The position numbers and the translations under genes are program-made. A DNA stretch of 64,000 bases from Macrosoma leucophasiata (lineage: Eukaryota; Arthropoda; Insecta; Lepidoptera; Hedylidae): assembly GCA_036365455.1 (NCBI GenBank), contig JAWQUS010000008.1:18893501-18957500 (forward strand). Reading direction: 5' to 3'. The notes beneath the pieces were generated by a model, which was not told the origin of the DNA, made no database searches, and saw only the letters and a program-made list of their open reading frames with translations. This document shows positions 40,059-54,311 of this stretch, piece by piece; within the stretch, counting starts at the first letter, position 1; each line of letters starts with the position of its first letter.

Positions 40059-40450
40059 TAAATATATCTAATATATTCTCGCGTTTTCGCCAAAACCTAT
40101 TTGATTGTTAGTATGGATAGAAAGAGATGTGCTATGTGATACACCGTACGGGCATTTTTGATTGTACTTGGTTGACCTGAGTGCCTAGTGCGAGATTTTA
40201 TTTACTCTTACGCGAATTCGATCGCGTAATAGTAAACGCAGATTTGTATGGAATTGAAGGAGCGTCATCTCTAGATGACGCTCCTTCATCTCCTTCTATC
40301 CATACTAACAATCAAATAGGTTTTGGCGAGAACGCGAGAATATATTAGATATATTTATATTTTTCTATGGAGCGTCATCTCTAGATGACGTTCCTTCAAT
40401 TCCATACAAATCTGCGTTTACTCTATCGGAAATCTCGCACTAGGCACTCT
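40059..40450. repeat. Interleaved inverted repeats (A B A' B')
   Basis: A (40059-40132) pairs with A' (40290-40357). B (40191-40284) pairs with B' (40369-40450). The palindrome GAGCGTCATCTCTAGATGACG stands at 40258 and again at 40371. Arms are 90% or more identical by eye. Confidence 0.85.
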
Positions 40451-40568
40451 GAAGCATTTATTGTAAAACAGCCGTAAGGTTGCATTTTAAAAGAGTGAGT
40501 GTCAGGGGTAGTTTTTCATCAGTTTGTTCAGTGCAAGGAGAGAAGAGAGCTTTTCCTCAATTCAGTTT

Positions 40569-40850
40569 TTTTTTAATGTTATGAAATTGCACATATGCGT
40601 ACAGTTTATATTGATGGTACCTAAGTAATGCTGTAGCCTATAAACATCTAAACTAGAGATTTCAATGTACATATATGCGTTGCCACTCCTGAGGCCTAAG
40701 GTATTATGCTTCTGTGCCGGAAATTACAGAAATTACATTACCACCTGACCAAAAGACGGTAGTGCTGAACACTACCATATAGCGGCAAGGAGACTAGGTA
40801 ATGCGGTGGTGCGTACGCCCGCGAGCTTCGTCACTAGAGATCTTGCTGTA
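40569..40850 (-). repeat. SINE-A copy, diverged
   Basis: TTGCCACTCCTGAGGCCTAA, GTGCCGGAAATTACAG and TGGTGCGTACGCCCGC. Confidence 0.8.
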
Positions 40851-40932
40851 AAAATCTCAAATGTTTTGTTTAAATCTGGAAATAAATAAAACAACGCTTA
40901 TATCGTAGGGTACAATGAAACACCAATGTCAC

Positions 40933-40938
40933 TTTATT
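40933..40938 (-). promoter_or_regulatory. Poly(A) signal AATAAA on the minus strand
   Basis: Minus-strand context CAATAAAGTGACATTGGTGT: a canonical hexamer followed by GT-rich sequence. It would end a minus-strand transcript at about 40915. Confidence 0.45.
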
Positions 40939-41792
40939 GAATTATTTATACAATTTCGATTCACAACTTATTGGGAAAATAATTTTTACAGTGTAGCACT
41001 GTTAACAAAAGTATAAAAATTGGAAAAAGCTTTAGTCATAACATGGGAATTATCAAACGGGTAAGCAAGGGCCTTATGATGTTTGGACGTCTGAAATACA
41101 ACTTATATTAGTAATAAACTTTGATGGTAGAGCTCGGCGAAAGTCTCTGGCTTTTTTTGTACTTTTATACGAGTTAGGCTTAATTTCGGATCTTATAGTT
41201 ATGCTAACTTTAGTTCACTAGATGATACTAGCATGCGCTCCATGTACAAAAAAGGCTTGCAGTATCCAACGATTTAGGGTGAAAACTGTTTAAATATAAC
41301 CATTTATTTGTGACCAGAAATTTCGTGGGCGACAATTAAACACGTCCTACTATGAAACTCTTAGTAATATAACTGGGAAAAAAATCTGCATAGATTGTTT
41401 AATAACATTTTATACAGATGCGCATATAAATTATTTATAAATAAGTTATTCTATTATTTCTAATTCTGAACGGACTATCAAAGCAGCATGTTACAATATT
41501 AATTGGAATTGCACCCCAGCAATGCTCACAAGGTGGTGAACTAATATGAAAGTATTCGCCATTTTTTGTTTAGAACCGCCGGTTTTATTAATTAATCGTT
41601 GATAGCATGAATAGTTCTAACGTCCAAACGATCTGGCTCTGATTCGAGGAAGTTTAAAGTTCCGATATATTTCCAGTGTACACTCAGATTATTGTAGATC
41701 TGTAAATCGCCAATGTCGCCCCAGTCAACGTCAACCGGTGAACTTAGAATTGACAATGTTCTTTATTTTGTTTCTCTATCATTGTATGAAAA

Positions 41793-42192
41793 TACTAGCG
41801 GTCCGCCCCGGCTTCGCGGGTGAAATATTACATATATTACTCACCTAAATAAAACGTGAACCTCTTTGGTACGTGGTACTTTCATGTTTTTGCTTCTGTT
41901 GTCAAATTGTTAAATAACAATCATGACGTCAGCTGTTAACTGTGTACGAGTCTATATATCTCGGATATATGTAACAGCAAAAACCATAAACCAAGTATCA
42001 ATTATTTTAATGTAACTATTTAAAAATCTCTAAGCGGCACCTCTGAACGGCATAAAAAGTATCCTATGTGTTACAGCCATACTCTACCTGTGTACAAAAT
42101 TTCATCGAAATCCGTGCAGCCGCTTTAGCGTAATTGAGCAACAAACAAACAAACAAACATGTATACTTTCACATTTATAATAGTAGTAAGAT
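41793..42192 (-). repeat. Dispersed repeat (family D), inverted copy
   Basis: On the minus strand TACTACTATTATAAATGTGA to CCCGCGAAGCCGGGGCGGAC and CGCTAGTATT, with (GTTT)n inside. Confidence 0.7.
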
Positions 42193-45100
42193 ACTGAGAC
42201 AGATATTGAGGCACATTAATCCGACTCAAATGGAAAGTTAATGTTCAATTTATAGCGTCACTTCATTATATATTTACATCTAAATTTAAAAAAATGCACC
42301 TACTCTACAGTCTTATGGGAAGACATACGTAAGTTCTCAAGACTGTATGTGAATTTGTAAGTCCGAACTACGCAGCTACTCAGAGTATAATTGGATTTAA
42401 TTATATAGTTTATGTGGAAATTAATGGATCTATATTTGTATAACACAAACCTGTTTTATCATGATTTAAAAAAATCGAGTGTATTACATTTTTTGAAGAC
42501 ATCTCTATCCCTTTTGAGATATTTTGTTTTTAGTTTTATCGATCGAGATCGGTCTTTTGTTTTCCGAATCTTTGTATTATATATGCGCTATTTATATATG
42601 TTGTTCAAAAATCTTGTTGAAAGTCTTATTTGTACATTTATCTATATATATCTGAGTGTATACTAGAAATTCGGGATATATTTGGCTCCACAACAAAGCG
42701 ATCATCGTTAAATTAGGGACATGGTTTTAGCACCTAGTTCCTTTCTTACGTCTGGCGCAGTTGACATAACTGTAACACAGGTAACTTAAGTATATCTGGT
42801 AGGTACCTATGTAGTGCCTGGATTATACGTCGCCCTACTGACGTATTATATAGCACTAATGGTCTCAAAAAGACCAAAATATTATGTGCACCACAGCGTT
42901 GTCTATGGTTTACTGCTACGAAGCTCTATACGTTTATGATATGCTTTATCGTGTTCAGCTTTGTGATACGGCATACCCACTTCGTTTGTAGTCACGAGTC
43001 ATATTGGAAGTATAAATGGTCAGCACATCATATAAAATGAGTTGATTCCAAATTCATCTTTTGTAAACATAATTATATCTCATGAATACCTATTTCTTTT
43101 TTTTTGTATATTTAATCGGTCCTATACGTTACCCCATTAGAAATACGTTTGTTATTTCTTCCGCTATAGCCTAAACTTATCGATATCGTCAGAGCTTCAT
43201 AGCAATAGTCCAACTACAAATTCGCCTAAATTGGCACTACCTTAAATTGTAAATACCTTAAGAACTCAAACATTACATTATTGTTGTAATTATATCAGAC
43301 AAAAAAATATACGCGGTATATCATATATCAAGTCGCCTGGTTACGAGAATTCCGAAACATTATACAATTTCTTAAAACAAATGTGTTGATCCGTTAAAGT
43401 TTTATCATTATCATTTATTATTATCATTACAACTTAATAATAATATACTTATAAGGTGAAAGAGTTGCCGTTATAGCTGTATTAGGTACACGGTTCACTT
43501 CTGTCTTAATTTGGATGAAGCAAAGGAACTGAGTCTTGTAAAAATATACGGTAATCTTTCAACACCAGCAAATTCTCCGCCATTCTTGCACCATTCAATA
43601 GAAGTGGATCAATTTGGTTGAACCGTGCAATACAGCCATTATAATATTTTCTCTTCCATTGCCCCACCACAAACTATTCACTTGTCCTAAATAATACAAG
43701 GTATAAAAATAGATTTAAAATAAAAAAATAAAACAATTTCTTAATGAACCAACGAAGAATTTAAAACGGGAATCAAGGGACCTAAGTCCTCAGAGAAGAA
43801 TACATTTTGTACTTAAGATATCGGTTGACCAATAGCAAACTTATCGGTATTATATTAGGTATTAACGTACTATAAGGAGCTATATAATGGGTTTGACCAT
43901 TACACCTATTTATCTAATAATACTGGATGGATATTAAATATAAGTAATAAATTATCGCGAAAAATTCAGATTATTTCATAAGATCTCATCTTTTTGTAAG
44001 TATACTAGTCGAAAAGCTCTTAATATTATAAATCCTTATTTAAACTTTGATGTATTTGTAAGAGGTTAAGTAATTAAGAATCTAGGGAATTCGCTCCAAT
44101 TAACCTTATCTTAGGTGATCGAGTTAAAATACATGTATGTATGTAGTGTTAATATCAAAATTGAAACAATTTTAAGCTCGTGTTAGCAAAATGTTAGCAT
44201 TCATTTAAAATTACATGTTCCAATCACGAAATATACTTTTAGAGATGATAAAAAAAACTTGATATAACTAAAATACGATCTTTATGAGTATCTAAGCAAA
44301 ACGGGCTTTAATGTCTCTTGGTACTTAACTGGAATATACCACAACGCCTTCAAGAAAAGTTACTCGGCTTATGATATTAATATTTAAAAAATAATAATTT
44401 CAAAGTTACATAATTTATTTAACAACGCTAATTTAAATGCTTTGTGAATATATTCCATGTAATATGAACACGCTCGAACCTGGACGGAGAAGGGGCAAGT
44501 GAAAAATGGAAAATTATACCTAGTAGGACAATTTATTACCATTTCATACTTGTTACATTGTCACAGAGTTCAATAAGACGATCGAGTTGTATAAAAAGCA
44601 TATTTATAATAATTTGTTTATATATAAGTATGGTTAACGATGAATACTCTTATGCATAATTATATAAATTGTGACTTCGAAAATCCGCATAGACAATTTA
44701 ACAGACTAAAAAATACTTTGTAATAAAAAATTGCTTTATATTGACTATAATTGGAACGTTAAGCGCAAAAACACGCGTCAAAGCCACTACGGACAACAAA
44801 TGGCGTTTCCTTATATAATTGAGAAGTAAAGGTAGCCAGGCTCCAGTCGTTTTGGAATTCTCGCAACCGCTGCCAGAAGTACGCTCTCAAACAGCTTTCA
44901 GAATTCGCGTAACCTCGACTAACTCAGTCGTTTCGAAGCGAAACACCCAAGCGAAACATATATCTAACCAAATTTAGATATACCACACGCTGCATAAAGG
45001 TTCGCGGATATCACCTAACTATAAATCTTAAAACAAATAGAATTTACAGATAAAAGTACCGATTACGGTTGTTTCCTAAAGACCATATTACATACAGTCT

Positions 45101-48100
45101 GTTTCTTATAACGGACATTATCAGACTTCATAATAAATTTAAAATTTGCCAACTCCGTCCTAACTACATGATTGATATTACTCAAGTAAATTGAAAAAAT
45201 GTGATTCCCTCAGCGAAATCTGTGTGGTTTATTTAACTACTATATTAAGTTTTCATTTAGTAAAATATTGATACAACACAAAATTGGGTACTATTAAGAT
45301 TCGCTTAGTGGAGTCGTTTAAAACGAAGTTGTGTAAATGTATGTGAATCTACCCGTTCCCATTATGCCATCGTCACAAGTGTTCCATAAAGCCATGCTAT
45401 TGACATAATAATACAATAATTCATTATTAGGTACCTACTAGAAACATTTTGTAGGTATGTCCTGCAACCATAAGAATGCTATCTACTTTGTTTTAGCGAG
45501 TAAGAGTGACGTTTTTTATCTTTATCATCTCTTGTGCTATGTAAAAAATGTAAGCAAAAATATTCAAAATAAAAAAAATATAACGAGTCGAATCATCCAG
45601 TTAAATAATAAAGCATAATAAAATGTACTTTCGATGGCATAACGAGTAGGAGCTATTGTAACGTATTACACTTATTTTTTTTTTGCACCGGGCCCAAGAC
45701 TCCTCCCGCGTATATTAACTACAATATTATATTTTTCATGTTACATTAACTAATAATACTGAGCGAAAATCATAATTTACGCCAAAACGAAAACGGCGTA
45801 ACTACAATTTTGGCCGACATGAGTAATTCTTATGTAAACCTAATCATCTCATGTGTTCACCCGCTAAGGACGTTCAATATATCAAAGTCCGACGTTAAAC
45901 ATTCAATATCATTTAATTGTATACTGCGGTCCACCACCCTATAGGAATTATGACTATTTTCAGTCACCATCAATTGTCGATGAGTTTAATTTAGATCAGT
46001 GCAACTTAATCTAAATATACTATAAAATAAGTACATATGCTTAGCTATTTTATTACACAATATAACGACAAGTATTTAGAACACTTTCATTAAGAACGTT
46101 TAGTAAAAACCATTATTAATAGATAAATACAGGATAACAAAATAATATCACATGAAAAAACAAACAATAATGCACTGATCTATCTGCCATCCAGTCATTT
46201 GGACCCGTGTGCGATTTTAAATGAAATTACACAACATGTATTATGTATCTACTACATTAAACAGATATTATCTTGTAAACATTGACACATCTAATAGTAA
46301 TTCGATGCAACAGCCTCGGTTACCACGATTTGGCGAATTTGTGGTGCAATTCTTGCGTAGTGAGAACTATTCTTATAGGCGGTTCATCGTGAACCTCACA
46401 CTCCACCCTAGCCTGTATTGGCTGCGCTTTCTAAACACTAAATAGTTCTCCTCCCAAACAAAACTTCTCAACTTATCACTCTCCTCCTTTAACATACCTG
46501 CCTAACATTCTATAGGTATAATGCGGCGGTTCGGTTCTGTGTTCTGTGTCTGTCTGTAAGAAATGTATTCGTTTATTTACAACCAAGTTCTGCCGAACAT
46601 TGTTATTGGGATTTCATTTTAGACTAATTACAGTCGAATAGATTTGATCATGTATTAATTTTATTGTTCCGTCAATAAAATCTAAGTTCTACGACTCGAG
46701 ATCGGTACCACAATGTCTGTATTGCTGAAGAATTATAATTTGATGATGATATCATATCTGGCTGTTCCCGAATCTATTACCCTTGCACCACAAACTATTA
46801 CCTAACTAGATGAAGTGAAAGCATAGACTTACATCACCAAAGCTTGATTCACACGTTCGTAAAGTGGCCGTCGATAGGACGAAAAAATGTCTCATCGCCG
46901 CACTCTGTGATACATTATGCTGCCGTGTAAACCAAACTTTACTACTTACTCAATACACGATTCATGATCACCGAATGGCATTGGACCATATGTCGATGGA
47001 AAATATATCTACATTTAATAAGTTTTACGACCAGGCAGCGGCATATTGGAGGAATGCTTATGTAAACACGTCATTATAAATACGCGAAAATTTATCGTAC
47101 CAATATATCAAAAAGGAATAGTCGAGTAAATTTTGCGTTTTTTTATTTCTTTGAAACGACGTCATCTTCAATGCTAGCATGTTTTGGTGAATATACGTCC
47201 GAAGCGTGAAGTATTATGTACATGATCGAATGCTATTTAGGGTACCGTTTTCTATATGAATATTCATATTACTGCTTATTCTCTAACACCATAGACACAC
47301 ATATCTGCGAAGAAAATGTCGATCACAACTATTTTAAAATATTCTATTTAGGTTTGGCTGAGTATGTACCAAAAAGTATTTTACAAGACGATGTTGTAAT
47401 AAGGCTCGTTCCAAATTACAAACAATTTTCCATCAATTGGTACTGCACCCGACTATATACTTGATACATACATTGGATGTTGCTTTTATTGCGGCAATCG
47501 AAATAATGATCCATCGCCCCTAGCTCTACTTGTGGAATTAGTATTTAGGACTACAATCGACAACCATAATCGTATGTACACCTAACAATAATCGCAAGTT
47601 ACGTCTATCCATGCTGGTCTATTACTTTTATATTGAATACGGACGTTTGATTAGCCCCAAAATGAAACATCAACAATAAAATGGCAGGACTTAATCTATG
47701 TAAACAGTATTCGCTAATCTAGTTTTACTTATCTAAATATAGGGCGTAAATATATGTCTTTTCTTCTAGATGTTTAAACGCTATGAAATGTTTAATGATA
47801 TGATGAAAATTATGTTCACTAATTCCTAACACGAGTTTGATACATTGACGTAATGGGTCTAAAACTGTTCACCGCGCACTAATCAGGAGGTCTTCCATCC
47901 AGACTGTACTTGATGCGATCAAAAAATATAATAACATTCTAATGTTTTCGAACGTTCAACCCGAATATTGATTAATTTTTTAACATTAATAATTAATTAT
48001 AATTATACTTTGAAGAAATTGTAAAATTTCGCATAAATCACAGCCTTACATAAATTTTTTGAAGAGACAACGTTTTCAACACGTCACGCTGGATCTAATT

Positions 48101-49789
48101 ATTTAAATCATAAGATCTTCTGAGAATCATTAAATTTTATGCAATTGACTAGAAAGATTCTCATTGTAATATAGCAACATAGATTAAAATTGGCCTCAAC
48201 AATATTCTACAATTACAAATATAAAGAAAACACGTATCGTAATAAAATCACGTCTTACTAGATATGTCTCTAAGATAACTATATGCTAATATAATCGCAA
48301 CTCATTGCCTTTTGTTTGCATTTTCTACCACTAATTGTTAGAATCGAACAAACATGACTTTTAATAAGGAATTTATACGTTTTCTCGTATCTTCATATTA
48401 AGTCACGCGTAGAAGTGGGAGAGCCAAAGAGAAGGATTTTTCGTTTACTAGAGCACGTCAAATTAAGATAAGGGTATCTACCTTCCTCTTAGGCTCCTCT
48501 ACTATAATGTCCGTACGTTTGTTTGACAAAATTAAAACTTATTGCTGATGTTAATACTTTCACCACAACTACTGAACATTGAATGTTAAACATAGAATTT
48601 ATAACTTCAACGACAACACAACACCAATTACTATAACCTGGCGCGGCACACGCAGGTCTTTTAGCATCACCTAATGTAACCTATGTTAAATCAGTAGTCT
48701 ACGATTGAATAATGGACCAGATACCGAGGCTGTTACTCGAAAAACATGGGGGCGGGCTCGGGTAGTAGGGATGGGATGGGGACACGGTTGTACCGGACAC
48801 TGCACGCTTATACATTGATATTGTTCACAACATACAACACAAATAACTTATAACTACTCTTGATCATTTGAGGCTGCCACAATTTTCAACCTCAATCTAA
48901 ATGCTTCTTCAAAATCACGATTATCCGGACGTCGTAAACGAACTCTGAACATACCTATACGAAACCTAACATTCGACGGAAGTTATGAGTGTGTGACTTT
49001 GGGAAGCGTGCCCGTAGTAACTATGCGGACGCAAGGCCCTGTTACACTTATAAGTGGTCAATCATGGCACATATCGGTAATATCTACGTTTGACATTTAC
49101 GGTAAGTTAATTCATCATTCTATAAGGAATGCCGTATTGCTGGGTTTCGATTATGCCGTCACATGTATTAAGAGTTAGGAGCCGCATCTAGTCGGCTTAG
49201 ATTGGCATTTGGAGGGGCAGCTCAGAAGTCAATTGGACATGTTTTGTCGCAGTCAAATTTGGTTAGGCCAACGTAATATCGACTATTGAGAAATCACGGG
49301 GGCCTTTTTCTCCTCTAGTGACATGTCAAGTCTGGGTATTATAAAGTCCTTTTTAATGGATTCAGAGGTCGGGCTGTGAAGAATCAAACCGCGTCAACGC
49401 AGCATATGTCTCGCACTTTTCGCCTGACACTCTTTATACAAATTTCAATGTCCTTTAACCAACATCCGCGAGATTCTTTTCCGCCGGCATCAGTATTATT
49501 GTGTAGGCCTATTTTGAGTATTTTATATTATTTTATTTGTCATGAATATTATATCTCCTAACATTATATATACGTGTCGAAATGTAGAAAGTGTTTTAAG
49601 CGGTAGACAAGCTGTCTCGATATATTTACAATAGGCGAGGGCCGCGGCATATTTGCGCTCTTAGTACAAGCGTATTTAAAAGATTTTTTATTAGTAGGTA
49701 GGTATTTGAAAACACTGACACTAACGTAGGATATTTGTTTTAGCTAACGGGTCGCTGGAATTTTAATGTGAAGCACCTAAACGTTCACG

Positions 49790-49950
49790 AGTTAATTTTT
49801 GACACTGTTTGGGGGTGTGTGGCGGTGTCGTGCGGCGTGGCGTGGTCGGTGTGGCGTGGCTGACGTCACACGTGGCAAGCAGGGGGCGAGCGGGCGGGCA
49901 GGCGGCCGCGCCACACTGCGTGCGCGTCTTCGCCCCGGCTCGCCTTATCT
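49790..49950. promoter_or_regulatory. GC-rich island with CRE and E-box
   Basis: About 150 bp rich in G and C in AT-rich surroundings, with CTGACGTCACACGTGG (CRE plus E-box) at 49860-49875 and a GGGCGAGCGGGCGGGC run. On the minus strand a splice acceptor-like TAATGTTTCAG ends at 49947. It may be a promoter, or the start of a terminal exon of a minus-strand transcript. Confidence 0.4.
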
Positions 49951-52900
49951 GAAACATTACACCCAAACAGATTTTACATAACTCGCATTACTTACTCTTA
50001 TGTGTAGGTACGACACCTTCCTCCATACTTATCATACGCGAATATTAATTTATCGTTTCAGGCGTCATTTTATCTATCCTTATCAAATGTTATAAAACAT
50101 TTCAACGGATGTATCGCTACTCCATTTAAATACGTTTTATTTTTGTAGCATCATATTTATTTTGCATGTTGTAGTGATTGGCTGCCGTGGCGAACGTTCA
50201 AAGGGCGATTTAATTAGTGAAAGCCGACGCTAGAGCTATCGAGAGTGCTTTTATAATAATGTTTTAATGGTTAGTCTCTCGTAACCTGATTCCAGTTTTA
50301 CAATGTTGTCATTAATTTTATCAGTCACCAATATTTTATTTGAGATTCAAATAACATTAAAACTTAGTAAATGACTACATGAAAATTATAAGAATTACGC
50401 CCAATCATTCTAATACAATTATAATTAATTAGAATGATATAATTACCTAATTATATTATTTCAAGTATTTTTATAAAGGCGAATGGGAAACATCGATTGT
50501 TTTTCTGAGAATAGAACTGAAGGGCATAATAATGCTCAAAATTGTACATTGCTAATATTAAGAAAACATTTTGTTCGACGATCGAGTACTTTCGGAACTA
50601 TAGTGTATAATATTAGTTTTTGTCTAAATGAAATAGAAATAGGTAAAAGCTAATCATTTTATCAAAAAAATGTTAGCAATCTGTTCAAAACAATAATTTG
50701 ATTTAAAATATGTTTTTAATTAATTAATGGAACATGTTTTGGACATCATGACTGACGGACAACTGAATCTGAAAATGATTTTTAAACTCGTTTTTTCGAT
50801 AGTAAAAGTTATTTTGTTTAGTTAGGTACTAAGTAGGTACGTAGAGGGCATGGAGCGCCAAATATCCCGGTTCTTATACAGGAACTAAGTCAAATTCAAT
50901 AAAATGTTTTTTTTTTCATTTTTTAAATCATATTTAGATTTTACATATCGATTGCATTCTGTATATTTATCTAATTAATTAAATTTAGCCTCAAGACCCC
51001 GCCGCCATTTATTCCAATACTAGAAACCATCGATTCATAATCAACGAGAGATAAATAAGTCATAACAAGTTATTCATTAATTATAGACAATTATTGACCA
51101 ACAACAAACAAATATACATCATAAAGGTGACAAAGGGAATCGTAGAAGAGCGGGGGACTTAAAGCCATGCTGTTCCACAGGATTGAACAACAATAGTCAT
51201 TTACACAAAATTCAACATTTCCATATACCACAACATTAATATACGGCACGGGTGATTGATCTACCACACGCCAACTACTCACTTATCTTTATATCGATTT
51301 TTTAAAATTAAATTATTTACTTATTCAAGTTCGACCGAATTAATCATTTTGATTTTTAGTCGAATCTATATTATCAATCTTGTAATAGCGAAATGATTGT
51401 AAGCGTTGTTAAATATTTGTATAATGTAGCAATTTTATAACTTTTTAATTCTTTTTTTTATCAATGTATGAGATGATATTACAAGTTACAAAAACTCATC
51501 CGAAGGCATACGGAACAATTAATATTTCGGTCGAACTGAATTAGACACAAGCAGAGAACGCTACGAAATAGGTATATCGATAAACATTGTTAACATTTAT
51601 ACGCATACTCGTGCGAAAACGAGAATACATGCGATTTAAGTATCATTTAAACTCCATCTGTTATATATAGTGTAGGATGCGTTTTTCTAAACAAAAATCT
51701 CACAAAAGTATCGTAAGATAAATTTAGATGTCAAATTGAAACTAGAAGAAAAATTTGGATCGGTCGCGAGGACTCTATGCAAGCAATCGCCAATTGTTTT
51801 CCAAAGAGAATAAAGAATGTCTAGTTTGTGTAGATATTTTAAATTTATGTGCTAACAGATTGGAAATTCGTGGCATGGACAACGTTTATTCTGCTAAATT
51901 CATCAATCGAGACAGACAATGCTAAACACAAATAAAAGTAGTTTCTGTTTAACCCCCGACGATAATGCTTTTTGCTTGTGTAAATCATGACGAAAGATGA
52001 TTTTTTGAAAAGAGAAATGGCTATCATTAAGCTCACTTATTTATTGTGAAAACGGCAATAATTTACCTTGACTAGCAACTTTATGATAAGTGATATTTCT
52101 TGTATAACCAAAACTACAATGAATGATGTAAAAGGTGATTAGCTAAATGTCGTCGGAGGTTTTCAATGCTTTTAGTGATGTGAAAATGTCTACATCGGCA
52201 AATGCCGAAAAAAATGTTCTTGTCAATTTTGTTACAATATTAATGTATGCTGTGTTTCATGAAATATGATGAAATTCAATAATAATATGATTAACGATAT
52301 ATTTTTGGCGTAATTAAGGTATATAGACGTTTTCACGGACACTGGAGCAGTCTGTAAGGTGATTACACACTAAAGCAACTTATTGAGAGGGACACGACAT
52401 CGTCAAGGAACGTGAGAGATTCCGCATGCCCTTGTAACTTACTTTTAGTTTTGTCACGTATGGCCTGCGGAATTCACTTTAAGCCGACATTTTATTATAT
52501 AACATATTTACTAGCATGCGATAACACCAATAAATTGACTTATCTATTTCATATAATCACAGATAAAATGTCGGCCTAAGGCTCCATGCAAATTATAATT
52601 CTTATGTGACTTACTTAACACTGTTCCTCGGAACGGTGAACTTCAACAAGAACTGAAGAAATGAAAATAAATTATTACATAGGAACTATATAATGATATG
52701 AACATTGAGGTGATTCCTATAAAAGTACGTTGAATGCACCTAAATATATAAGTCGTCTCAAGAATATTAATGTTAATTAAGCAATGGACGTAATGATTTT
52801 TAAATAATGGGTGCAATTTTTTGTACAATATTCACACAATTCTGCAATGAGTCTATATAGATGGGCGTTCTTTAATTATTTTATCGTGAAATTTTATACT

Positions 52901-52990
52901 TAGTTTGCGTGTTTTGTGATGACATATAAACTTAATTTGTGATTTGTTACTTCGACAAACTGGTATACAAAAATATGTATATGTATATCG
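49951..52990. other. Intergenic DNA
   Basis: AT-rich, few repeats, no supported ORF. A short piece of the 26045 LINE-type repeat (GGCATGGAGCGCCAAATATC) is at 50845-50880. Confidence 0.35.
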
Positions 52991-52994
52991 TATT

Positions 52995-53215
52995 TAATAT
53001 TATAAATGCGAAAGTTTGTTTGTTTTTTTGTTACTCCTTCACGCAAAAACTGCTGAACTGATTTTCATGAAATTTGGCACACGCATAGAAGGTAACTTGA
53101 ATTTTGTTCCTGTGGGATGCCATGGGATAATTTGATGAGTTTCCACAGGTTGCGCGAAAAGCCACTTACTTACACGCGGGCGGAGCCGCATATATATATA
53201 TCTGTAAGTCATTAA
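52995..53215 (+). repeat. Dispersed repeat (family D), uninterrupted copy
   Basis: TAATATTATAAATGCGAAAG, TGATTTTCATGAAATTTGGC and ACGCGGGCGGAGCCGCATAT, followed by (TA)n. It gives the empty site for MITE copy B. Confidence 0.75.
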
Positions 53216-53494
53216 TGTAGACAAATCTAGATGCATACATTAGGCATACGTTTAATTTTCTCACCAGGAATCATCTTCTCTCTGTTGTTTCAATACTTAT
53301 TTATAATCATATCACCACATCAACATACATAAATTGGAATATAAATTGTGTGTAGCTACGATTGATATTTTGATAATATTGGCAGTATCCTTGCGTTTGT
53401 CATATGCGATTGCATTCAATTATAACTTATTAAAATGCGGTGCTGTATGTTCTATAGAAACCTAAAGTGTTTCTTAGAAAAGTGTAACCTAAAG

Positions 53495-53830
53495 TGTTTT
53501 TTTTAATTCATTAAGTTGACAGACAAGCAGACGGGCCATCTGATGGTAAGTGGTCACCGTCGCCTATGAACATTTGCTACACCAGGAGAGTTGCGTACGC
53601 GCTGCCAGCGCTTACGCAAGGACTTTTTTAACGCCATTTTTGAAGAACCCCATATTGTAGCACCGAGGGAACACATCAAAGGGAAGTTCGTGCCACAATT
53701 TACACGTTCTGGGCAGAAACGAACGAGAAAACCGCACCGTTGAGCACTGCCAGGTGTCCAGTCGATGAGGGTGAAACTTCTCTCTTGGGCGGGTAGTACG
53801 GTGTAGGAATTATTCCTTCTCGTATAACAT
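53495..53830 (+). repeat. Dispersed repeat with GGGCCATCTGATGGTAAGTG
   Basis: Contains CACCGTCGCCTATGAACATT, AGCGCTTACGCAAGGACTTT and GTGTCCAGTCGATGAGGGTG, a repeat type I associate with butterfly and moth introns. A worn relative is at 58920-59040. Confidence 0.5.
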
Positions 53831-53969
53831 TTTTGTTATGCTCTGTAAGTCTGCGTAGTATACTCGTAGTAAGTTTAATATTTAGATTTAAGTGCTACGA
53901 TCTCGTAGCAAAAGCTACGTAGCGTAACCAACATCGTTAAAATTGTCATTGTCTATGGAATGTTTAGAG

Positions 53970-54303
53970 CAGTGATTTCCAAAGTGGTCTATATCGACCC
54001 CTGGGGGTCTATGACAAAATGAAAGGGGTTGGCGTCAGCAAAAACAAAAAATTTGGGGGTCCATGAAATGAAAATGGGGGTCCACGATAACGGATCTCAA
54101 CACATACACTGATAGTACCAATTTACTTACATCATACCAGTGATTCCCAAAGTGGTCCATGGGAGACTCGATGGGGGCCTACGTAGGGGTGAATTAAAAT
54201 TGGAAATATGGGAATGTGATATAAATGTAGCAAGGACGGGGGTCCACAGAAATTAGAAAAAATTGTAAAGGGTCTACAAGAAAAAATAGTTTGGGAACCT
54301 CTG
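53970..54303. mobile_element. hAT MITE with 8-bp target duplication
   Basis: 334 bp, termini CAGTGATTTCCAAAGTGG and GTTTGGGAACCTCTG, flanked by GTTTAGAG at 53962-53969 and 54304-54311. A second internal copy of the left end (CAGTGATTCCCAAAGTGG) starts at about 54139. No ORF. Confidence 0.93.
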
Positions 54304-54311
54304 GTTTAGAG

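Larger units (their letters stand above)
40920..49790. other. Long, nearly repeat-free, non-coding stretch
   Basis: Apart from one family D copy (41793-42192) I see no transposon in almost 9 kb, in sharp contrast to the rest of the window. Short ORFs (for example 46864-47079 and 47216-47464, plus strand) show no domain. It could be a long minus-strand 3' UTR ending at 40915, or a block of regulatory DNA. Confidence 0.5.

Noticed and set aside
46864..47464. Short plus-strand ORFs in the repeat-free stretch
   Set aside because: No domain, no splice context and composition typical of AT-rich random DNA; kept only as a caveat.
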